DNA from: Elusimicrobia bacterium RIFOXYB2_FULL_48_7
Lineage (GTDB): Bacteria; Elusimicrobiota; Endomicrobiia; CG1-02-37-114; XYA2-FULL-39-19
DNA: 6,073 nt
Direction: 5' to 3'
Assembly (NCBI GenBank): GCA_001800495.1
Contig: MGVM01000149.1
Coordinates: forward strand, 3,528 to 9,600
A program made the translations under genes and the position numbers. Below, piece by piece: positions 1 to 6,073 of the stretch. Under the pieces are notes generated by a model. That model was not told where the DNA came from and searched no databases. It was given only the letters and a program-made list of their open reading frames with translations. Every line of letters starts with the position of its first letter. Position 1 is the first letter of the stretch.

Positions 1-1303
1 TCAGATATTCTTCCTTGCCCTCTATCGCGCTGTTTTCACACAGTTCGAACCCGTTGTAGATGCCGTAAACCGACGAAAGTGTTGTTGCCAGCGCAGCCCT
101 CATTTTAAAAGCCGGCCGGCCGCCATGTTGAAGGATCTCCGGAAGTATGTCTGGAGTATTGGCAAAGAAATTTCCCCTGAAGAAATCTTTCAAGTAGCTT
201 GTTGTTAATTTTGGCAGATATTCCAGCAACTCATTTTTCGTGTTCCGCCAGGTAAAATACGTGTACGATTGCGAAAATCCGAGTTTTGCCAACTGCTCCA
301 TTTTTTCGTAAAAAGTGAACGCCTCGGAAAGAAATATCGTCTCGGGGTACTTTTTCTTTATTTCGCCTATAACCCATCCCCAGAATTCATCCGGTTTTGT
401 GTGTGGGTTATCAATGCGGAATATTTTTACGCCCTGTTCTATCCAGAAAATGAATATTGATTTGAACTCCCGCCACATTTTCTCCCTGTCTTTCGGATAC
501 CAGTTGAAAGGGACTGTGTCTTGGTATTTCTTTGGAGGGTTCTCGGCAAATTTGATCGTGCCGTCAGGATTATAAAAAAACCAGCCGGGATGTTCTTTGA
601 TATACGGATGATCGTAAGAACAGGTAAAAGCGATGTCCAAGGCCACATCCATCCCGTATCTTTCGCACTGCCGGACAAACCCCCTGAAATCATCCATTGT
701 GCCCAGGTTAGGATTAACCGCCTTGTGCCCTCCGGATTCATTTCCTATTGACCAAGGGCATCCGGGGTCATCCGGAGTCGCGAACAGGGAATTATTGCGC
801 CCTTTCTTGTTAGTCGTTCCGACAGGATGAACGGGGGGTAGGTAAAGCACATCAAAACCCATGGCCTTTATTTCGGGCAATCGGGCTTCCATGTCTTTGA
901 AAGTCGCGCATTTTCCCGGCACTTTGCCCTGCGACCAGTGGAACATCTCATACCACGCGGCACACCTTGCTTTTACCGGCTCAACCCATACTTCCAAAGT
1001 AAGCCCGTACAAGGCATTTGGCTGAGAATCCTGGAAAATCACTTCTACAGTGTATTCATAGATACCGACTTTATCAAAAGATATATTTCCCTGCCAATAT
1101 TGATAATCCATCGCTGTCATTGCATCTTTTTTCCAGGTTTTAGTGCCTTTTTTCCGGTAATTGACAGTCACTTTCTTTAGAAATTTCGCATTAATAACAG
1201 CTTTTACCATAAAAGGACGGTCGATTTCCGTCTTTACTGGAAATTTTCCACCTTCGATTTCCGGATACACAGCCCTAATTGTATTTTCCATGCTATTTTC
1301 CAT
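1..1303 (-). CDS. glgE: GlgE, alpha-1,4-glucan:maltose-1-phosphate maltosyltransferase (GH13), 3' end outside window
   Basis: Cytoplasmic enzyme that transfers maltosyl units from maltose-1-phosphate to the non-reducing end of an alpha-1,4-glucan, the polymerising step of the trehalose-to-glucan (TreS-Pep2-GlgE-GlgB) route. I translated 434 codons from the minus strand; the frame is open to the window edge, so about 220-240 C-terminal residues are missing relative to the 675-700 aa actinobacterial enzymes. Visible: an N-terminal beta-sandwich (about 1-110), then the GH13 barrel from AAWYEMF (115-121); KGRNN (167-171); GGHKAVNPNLGT (191-202); AENPPKKYQD (253-262); IDNPHTKP with nucleophile Asp298; LSEAF with acid/base Glu327; SYTYFTWRNTK (346-356); NTPDI with Asp385. 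The catalytic spacing (29 and 58) matches the family. The helical S-domain insert expected between the N domain and AAWYEMF is absent, and the usual QCSPDHP motif reads TCSYDHP (227-233). An in-frame TAA lies six codons upstream of ATG 1303. ATG 1291 is an alternative start, with GGA 7 nt before it. Divergent from yciB. Confidence 0.95.
   Translation of the reverse strand, partial: MENSMENTIRAVYPEIEGGKFPVKTEIDRPFMVKAVINAKFLKKVTVNYRKKGTKTWKKDAMTAMDYQYWQGNISFDKVGIYEYTVEVIFQDSQPNALYGLTLEVWVEPVKARCAAWYEMFHWSQGKVPGKCATFKDMEARLPEIKAMGFDVLYLPPVHPVGTTNKKGRNNSLFATPDDPGCPWSIGNESGGHKAVNPNLGTMDDFRGFVRQCERYGMDVALDIAFTCSYDHPYIKEHPGWFFYNPDGTIKFAENPPKKYQDTVPFNWYPKDREKMWREFKSIFIFWIEQGVKIFRIDNPHTKPDEFWGWVIGEIKKKYPETIFLSEAFTFYEKMEQLAKLGFSQSYTYFTWRNTKNELLEYLPKLTTSYLKDFFRGNFFANTPDILPEILQHGGRPAFKMRAALATTLSSVYGIYNGFELCENSAIEGKEEYL
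1282..1303 (-). repeat. 12-bp-period tandem duplication of the glgE start region
   Basis: The ten bases ATGGAAAATA occur twice on the minus strand, at 1303-1294 and 1291-1282, separated by GC. This gives protein start MEN-S-MEN and two in-frame ATG codons. The first copy supplies a GGA 7 nt upstream of the second ATG, which could act as its ribosome binding site; nothing similar precedes the first ATG. Confidence 0.6.
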
Positions 1304-1337
1304 TATTATGTAAAATATTTAAAATAATTGTAGATGT

Positions 1338-1366
1338 TTTATACCAAAAATACGTGCTATTGTCAA
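1338..1366 (-). promoter_or_regulatory. sigma70-type promoter for glgE
   Basis: On the minus strand, TTGACA (1366-1361) is followed after exactly 17 bp by TATAAA (1343-1338). This is a perfect -35 box and a five-of-six -10 box at optimal spacing, in non-coding DNA just before glgE. Transcription should start near 1331, giving a leader of about 28 nt to ATG 1303 or 40 nt to ATG 1291. Promoter function is inferred from sequence alone. Confidence 0.7.
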
Positions 1367-1368
1367 CA

Positions 1369-1405
1369 TTTCCAGCTACAGGAAAACGCTGTTTTACGAG
1401 AAAAC
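1369..1405. promoter_or_regulatory. nested inverted repeats between the divergent promoters (possible operator)
   Basis: Three short overlapping inverted repeats lie between the -35 boxes of the two divergent promoters: TTTCC (1369-1373) with GGAAA (1381-1385), AAAAC (1383-1387) with GTTTT (1391-1395), and GTTTT (1391-1395) with AAAAC (1401-1405). The stems are only 5 bp and AT-rich, so chance is a real possibility. The position would suit a regulator acting on both glgE and yciB; no such regulator is identified here. Confidence 0.25.
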
Positions 1406-1406
1406 A

Positions 1407-1435
1407 TTGATAAATATTTAAATAAATTATAAAAT
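1407..1435 (+). promoter_or_regulatory. putative promoter for the yciB-panC-nadX-regulator operon
   Basis: TTGATA (1407-1412), 17 bp, then TAAAAT (1430-1435), within very AT-rich DNA. Each box matches the sigma70 consensus at five of six positions. An overlapping TATAAA at 1428-1433 gives a 15-bp spacer instead. Transcription would start at about 1442, which is the A of the yciB ATG, so the message may be leaderless. AT-rich sequence makes chance matches common, hence the moderate confidence. Confidence 0.45.
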
Positions 1436-1441
1436 AAGCCC

Positions 1442-1978
1442 ATGAAAATGCTTTTTGAGTTTTTGCCGATACTGTTGTTTTTCGCCGCGTTCAAGTTGAA
1501 AGGTATTTTTGTCGCAACAGCGGTGGCGATTACCGTTGGATTAATCCAATTGATCTATGTTTACCTGACTAAACGCAAAATAGAGCCGATGCTGTTGATC
1601 AGCGTGGCCGTGCTGGCAGTATTCGGCGGATTTACGCTGGTGCTGCATAATGAATTATTCATAAAATGGAAACCTACCATCCTTTATTGGATATTCTCGG
1701 CAACACTGGGATTGTCACAGCTTATTTTCAAAAAAAACCTGATTAGGGCACTGCTTGACAAACAGATTCAATTGTCCGAAAAGATATGGCTACGGTTGAA
1801 CATATCCTGGGCCGGCTTTTTCTTTTTAATGGGTTTATTGAACCTGTATGTAATGGCCAGGTTTTCCACCAACACATGGGTAAATTTCAAGCTGTTCGGG
1901 TTGATGGGCTGCATGATCATATTCGTGATAGCACAGAGCATATTCTTATCACCACATATTCAGGAAAGAAAGGAATAA
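1442..1978 (+). CDS. yciB: YciB / septation protein A family inner-membrane protein
   Basis: A 178-aa integral membrane protein, almost the length of E. coli YciB (179 aa) and collinear with it as I recall that sequence. Shared signatures are FLPILLFF near the N-terminus (7-14), FGGFTLVLHNELFIKWKPT (61-79) and WVNFKLFG (146-153). Hydrophobic segments lie at about 3-18, 21-41, 50-68, 79-96, 120-140 and 150-170, so five or six spans; the C-terminus is short and charged. In Proteobacteria the family is linked to cell envelope synthesis and septation (called IspA/IspZ in Shigella), but no biochemical activity is settled. It is the first gene of the plus-strand run, with only one base between its stop and the panC TTG. 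No Shine-Dalgarno precedes ATG 1442 or the second ATG at 1448, fitting a leaderless message or weak initiation. The family assignment is strong; the cellular role is inferred. Confidence 0.9.
   Translation: MKMLFEFLPILLFFAAFKLKGIFVATAVAITVGLIQLIYVYLTKRKIEPMLLISVAVLAVFGGFTLVLHNELFIKWKPTILYWIFSATLGLSQLIFKKNLIRALLDKQIQLSEKIWLRLNISWAGFFFLMGLLNLYVMARFSTNTWVNFKLFGLMGCMIIFVIAQSIFLSPHIQERKE
1971..1974 (+). promoter_or_regulatory. ribosome binding site that favours the TTG start of panC
   Basis: AGGA (1971-1974, within AAAGGAA) lies 5 nt before TTG 1980 but 23 nt before the first ATG at 1998. It sits inside the last codons of yciB, so panC translation is probably coupled to yciB. No other Shine-Dalgarno-like sequence is seen immediately before 1998. 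Confidence 0.55.
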
Positions 1979-1979
1979 A

Positions 1980-2846
1980 TTGGCTCATACCAGCGTCATG
2001 AAAATAATCAGGACTGTTTCAGGAATGCAAAACATCGCCAGGGCTGCGCATAAAAACGGCAAAACAATCGGCCTTGTGCCGACAATGGGCGCCTTGCATG
2101 CGGGGCATCTTTCGCTTGTAAACAGGGCAAGGAAGGAAAACGACGTTGTAATTGTTTCTATATTTGTCAATCCAAAACAATTCGGGCCAAATGAAGATTA
2201 CCTGCGTTATCCCCGGCCCTTAAAAAAAGATTCAGCCGCCTGCAGGAAAGCGGGTGTTGATTTTATCTTCAATCCTTCGGTAAAAGAAATGTATCCGGAG
2301 GGTTTTTTAACCTGGGTAAAAGTAGAAAAACTCTCGGATTTTTTTTGCGGTAAGCACAGGCCCGGCCATTTTAGGGGTGTTACCACTGTCGTAGCTAAAT
2401 TATTCAATATCACCCAGCCGGACAGAGCGTATTTCGGAGAAAAAGATTTTCAGCAATTAACTATTGTTAAGAAAATGGCGTCTGACCTCAACTTCCCCGT
2501 TAAAATCGTCCCCTGTCCCACTCTTCGGGAAAAAGACGGGCTGGCTATGTCCAGCAGGAACAGCTATCTGAAACCGGAAGAAAGAAAAGCGGCAAAAAAC
2601 ATCCACCTTTCTTTGGCCGGAGCAAAACGCAAGGTCAAAAAGAAAAAAACAAAAAGTATCGAAGAATTACTGGCGGAATTAGAAAAAAACCTGCAATCTA
2701 CGCCAGGACTGGTAAATCAATACATAAATATTATAAAACCGAAAACACTTGAAGAACAAAAACACCATATACAACTTCCAGCCAGGATAATCTACGCAGG
2801 ACACCTGGGCAAAACAAGACTCATAGATAACATTGAGATAAAATGA
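1980..2846 (+). CDS. panC: pantothenate synthetase (pantoate--beta-alanine ligase)
   Basis: Cytoplasmic enzyme that joins pantoate and beta-alanine with ATP, via pantoyl-adenylate, to make pantothenate for coenzyme A. Family motifs in order (numbered from the TTG): PTMGALHAGH (34-43) with the HxGH nucleotide-binding pair His40/His43; FVNPKQFGPNEDYLRYPR (62-79); RPGHFRGV (127-134); FGEKDFQQL (152-160); KDGLAMSSRNSYL (185-197, the KMSKS-like loop); and near the end RLIDNIEI (280-287). At 288 aa it is full length. The better ribosome site supports TTG 1980, but many PanC proteins begin MKIIRT, which corresponds to ATG 1998 (282 aa), so the start is unresolved. A lysine-rich stretch (216-225) marks the start of the C-terminal domain, which is divergent but complete. 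Its TGA overlaps the nadX ATG. No panB or panD is in the window. Confidence 0.96.
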   Translation: MAHTSVMKIIRTVSGMQNIARAAHKNGKTIGLVPTMGALHAGHLSLVNRARKENDVVIVSIFVNPKQFGPNEDYLRYPRPLKKDSAACRKAGVDFIFNPSVKEMYPEGFLTWVKVEKLSDFFCGKHRPGHFRGVTTVVAKLFNITQPDRAYFGEKDFQQLTIVKKMASDLNFPVKIVPCPTLREKDGLAMSSRNSYLKPEERKAAKNIHLSLAGAKRKVKKKKTKSIEELLAELEKNLQSTPGLVNQYINIIKPKTLEEQKHHIQLPARIIYAGHLGKTRLIDNIEIK

Positions 2847-3604
2847 AAAAAATAGCGCTTATTGGATGCGGTACTATTGGGAAAGAGATTGCGTTGGCTT
2901 TTGAAAACAAGGTAATTAACGGTGAATTAGCCGCCTTGTACGATGTAAATCATGAAAAAGCACAGGAGCTGAAGGAAATACTGAAAACCAACTCCCCGGT
3001 AATTACCAGGGAAATGAAACAGGCTGTCTCGATTGCTGATTTTATAATTGAAACCGCCAGCCAAAAAGCTGTCCTTGAAATCTCAAAATATGCCTTTAGC
3101 CGGAAGAAGGATATCTTCATCCTGAGCGTCGGATCGCTTGTCACTTACCCGGATATTTTTAAACGCGCAAAACAACATAACCGCAGGATTTATTTTCCTT
3201 CCGGTGCCGTGGCCGGCCTTGACGCAGTCAGGGGCGCTAAACTCAGCTCAATAAAAAGCGCTGTTTTGACCACCCGCAAGCCGCCCGCCGCACTCGGCCT
3301 GAAATTAAAAAAGGAAAAAGTTATTTTCAACGGCAGGGCAAAGGATGCCATCGCCAAATTTCCGGCAAACATAAACGTTGCGGCAGCACTGTCCATCGCA
3401 GGGATCGGGCCTGAAAAGACAAAAGTCATGATAATAGCCGACCCTAAAGTAAAGAGAAACACCCACGAAATCGAAGTAATAAGTTCTTCCGGCAGGATTT
3501 TCACAAGGACTGAAAATGTCCCCTCTCCCGGTAACCCTAAAACAAGCTACCTGGCAAGCCTTTCGGCAATATCATGTTTAAAAGAAATCCTGCAGTCGGA
3601 GTGA
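2843..3604 (+). CDS. nadX: L-aspartate dehydrogenase (NadX family)
   Basis: NAD(P)-dependent oxidoreductase that converts L-aspartate to iminoaspartate (the NAD precursor used by NadA) or, after hydrolysis, oxaloacetate plus ammonia. At 253 aa it is about the usual family length. Visible features: an N-terminal Rossmann motif GCGTIG (8-13); Asp34 in LYDVN at the end of the second strand; the family motifs SVGSL (95-99) and PSGAVAGLDAVRGA (119-132); KFPANINVAAALSIAGIG (172-189); and NTHEIEV (206-212), whose His208 corresponds to the conserved catalytic histidine of the family; then PSPGNPKTSYLAS (227-239). It starts in a 4-nt ATGA overlap with panC, so translation is probably coupled. It could serve NAD synthesis in place of NadB, or link aspartate and oxaloacetate pools; nadA and nadC are not in view, so the pathway is inferred. 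Confidence 0.92.
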   Translation: MKKIALIGCGTIGKEIALAFENKVINGELAALYDVNHEKAQELKEILKTNSPVITREMKQAVSIADFIIETASQKAVLEISKYAFSRKKDIFILSVGSLVTYPDIFKRAKQHNRRIYFPSGAVAGLDAVRGAKLSSIKSAVLTTRKPPAALGLKLKKEKVIFNGRAKDAIAKFPANINVAAALSIAGIGPEKTKVMIIADPKVKRNTHEIEVISSSGRIFTRTENVPSPGNPKTSYLASLSAISCLKEILQSE

Positions 3605-3613
3605 CCTGTACTG

Positions 3614-4606
3614 ATGAGAGAAGAAAGAATCCTTGTCGTCGACGACGACCAATCCATTAGAGAACTTGCGAAGAAAATCCTGTCAAAGGAAGGGTTCTCT
3701 GTTGAGCACGCCAACAACGGTTCTGAAGCAGTTTCGCTTCTGAGGAAATCCCGGTTCGACCTCGTAATTACCGACCTCTCAATGCCGGTGATGTCGGGAG
3801 AAGACCTACTGGCCGTAGTCAAGGCGGATTACCCGGACACCGAAGTAATCGTCATGACGACTTACCCCACCATCGATACCGCCGTCAATACGCTGAAACT
3901 CGGCGCGTATGATTACATAATCAAGCCCTTTAATTTTGACCTCATGCTATCCGTTATAAACCGTGTCCTTGAAAGAAAAAAGCTTTTCAGCGAACTAAAA
4001 AATGAAAAACTCCTGCGCGAAAAAACCATATCCCTTTTTGAAGACGTTTATGACCTCTTCCTGTCTACAATAAAATCCATCGCTGAAGCTATTGAAGCTA
4101 AAGATACCTACACGCATGGCCACTGCGAAAGGATCCGAGAATACTCGCTGCTAATCGGAAAAAAATTGAATCTTAATTCCGACGAAACGCGTGACCTGGA
4201 GTATGCCGCTTTACTTCACGACGTGGGCAAGATAGCAATCCCGGAAGCGATCTTGAACAAACCCGGTAAAATGCTCGCGGCGGATGAACTTGAAATACTG
4301 AAAACCCACACTATAAAAGGAATAAACATCCTAAAGCATATCAAACAGCTCAAAAGCGCCCTACCCGGAATCAAATACCACCACGAACGCTACGATGGAA
4401 AAGGGTACCCCGAAAAACTCAAAGGCAAAGACATCCCCCTGATCGCCCGTATAATAACGGTGGTTGACGCCTACGATGCAATGACTTCAGACAGGGTTTA
4501 TAGAAAAAGCCTGCCCCTGCAGACCGCGAAAGACATACTCTCCAAGGAAAAAAACAGACAGTTTGACGGTGAGATAGTGGATGTTTTTCTTCAGATAATC
4601 GGTTAA
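3614..4606 (+). CDS. response regulator with HD-GYP cyclic-di-GMP phosphodiesterase domain (RpfG-like)
   Basis: A 330-aa cytoplasmic two-domain regulator. Receiver domain (about 5-120): acidic pocket Asp10-Asp12, phospho-acceptor Asp54 in VITDLSMP, Thr82/Thr83 as the switch position, Lys104 in IIKPF. A charged helical linker (about 117-150) leads to the HD-GYP domain (about 150-330): Glu161 and His170 in the EAKDTYTHGH segment, His202-Asp203 in LLHDVGK, His232, His256-His257 in HHERYDGKGYP (so both the HD and GYP signatures are intact), and DAYDAMTSDRVYRK (285-298). Proteins of this type hydrolyse cyclic-di-GMP when phosphorylated by a partner histidine kinase; nothing key is missing, so an active enzyme is expected. 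ATG 3614 follows the nadX stop by 9 nt, with GGAG (3598-3601) 12 nt upstream, rather long spacing. No kinase gene is adjacent, so it is an orphan in this window and its signal is unknown. Confidence 0.95.
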   Translation: MREERILVVDDDQSIRELAKKILSKEGFSVEHANNGSEAVSLLRKSRFDLVITDLSMPVMSGEDLLAVVKADYPDTEVIVMTTYPTIDTAVNTLKLGAYDYIIKPFNFDLMLSVINRVLERKKLFSELKNEKLLREKTISLFEDVYDLFLSTIKSIAEAIEAKDTYTHGHCERIREYSLLIGKKLNLNSDETRDLEYAALLHDVGKIAIPEAILNKPGKMLAADELEILKTHTIKGINILKHIKQLKSALPGIKYHHERYDGKGYPEKLKGKDIPLIARIITVVDAYDAMTSDRVYRKSLPLQTAKDILSKEKNRQFDGEIVDVFLQIIG

Positions 4607-4619
4607 ATATGAGGGCGGG

Positions 4620-6073
<1,454 letters not shown>

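Noticed and set aside
269..1180. Several open frames on the plus strand (269-460, 315-575, 521-751, 633-830, 938-1180) and one on the minus strand (439-741)
   Set aside because: All lie inside the glgE reading frame, whose translation matches a known family throughout. The shadow proteins have no recognisable domains or ribosome sites.
1..1303. A generic alpha-amylase or cyclomaltodextrinase instead of GlgE
   Set aside because: The AENPPKKYQD, DNPHTKP and SYTYFTWRNTK motifs and the NTPDI catalytic Asp are specific to the GlgE (GH13_3) family.
1304..1441. A small RNA, riboswitch or hidden small gene in the only sizeable intergenic region
   Set aside because: It is 138 bp, AT-rich, with only 5-bp stems and no open frame with a ribosome site. 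Two promoters account for it.
1786..2001. Plus-strand 71-aa frame overlapping yciB and the start of panC
   Set aside because: Alternative frame of two well-supported genes; composition is typical of an out-of-frame translation.
2331..2350. T8 tract in panC as an intrinsic terminator
   Set aside because: No GC-rich stem precedes it, and it lies within an intact conserved gene.
2950..3822. Minus-strand frames at 2950-3144, 3190-3504 and 3547-3822
   Set aside because: Antisense shadows of nadX and the regulator gene, with no family resemblance and no upstream promoter or ribosome site that I can see.

Overview
The window (6073 bp, roughly 40-45% G+C by eye) is a compact stretch of bacterial chromosome carrying core and central-metabolism genes. 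It holds seven genes: five complete, and two cut by the window edges. I see no mobile element, CRISPR array, tRNA, rRNA or prophage gene, and no sign of a recent insertion. The mix of a GlgE maltosyltransferase, a YciB-type membrane protein, pantothenate synthetase, aspartate dehydrogenase, an HD-GYP response regulator and F-type ATP synthase beta/epsilon points to a free-living Gram-negative-type bacterium. The phylum cannot be fixed from the sequence. A poorly sampled lineage is plausible, because yciB is best known from Proteobacteria while the gene order here matches no proteobacterial locus I recognise.

Layout. (1) Positions 1-1303, minus strand: the first 434 codons of glgE, running off the left edge. 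(2) Positions 1304-1441: a short AT-rich divergent intergenic region. It holds a near-consensus sigma70-type promoter reading left into glgE, a weaker promoter-like pair reading right, and nested inverted repeats between them. (3) Positions 1442-4606, plus strand: a tight run yciB - panC - nadX - response regulator/HD-GYP. The successive junctions are a 1-nt gap, a 4-nt ATGA overlap and a 9-nt gap, so it is probably one operon. (4) Positions 4620-6073, minus strand: atpC and the 3' part of atpD, joined by a 4-nt ATGA overlap. They converge on the plus-strand operon with only 13 bp between stop codons.

How the genes relate. GlgE builds alpha-1,4-glucan from maltose-1-phosphate. PanC makes pantothenate for coenzyme A, and aspartate dehydrogenase can make iminoaspartate for NAD, so the plus-strand operon is weighted towards cofactor synthesis and aspartate use. 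The HD-GYP regulator at its end has all the residues expected of a cyclic-di-GMP phosphodiesterase and no partner kinase here. The atp genes are the tail of a normal ...atpD-atpC operon.

No clearly new multi-gene system is visible. The most interesting points are a GlgE that appears to lack the helical S-domain insert and has substitutions in a motif near the donor site, the unusual yciB-panC-nadX-HD-GYP operon, a panC start that is probably TTG, a possibly leaderless yciB transcript, and a terminator-free convergent junction.
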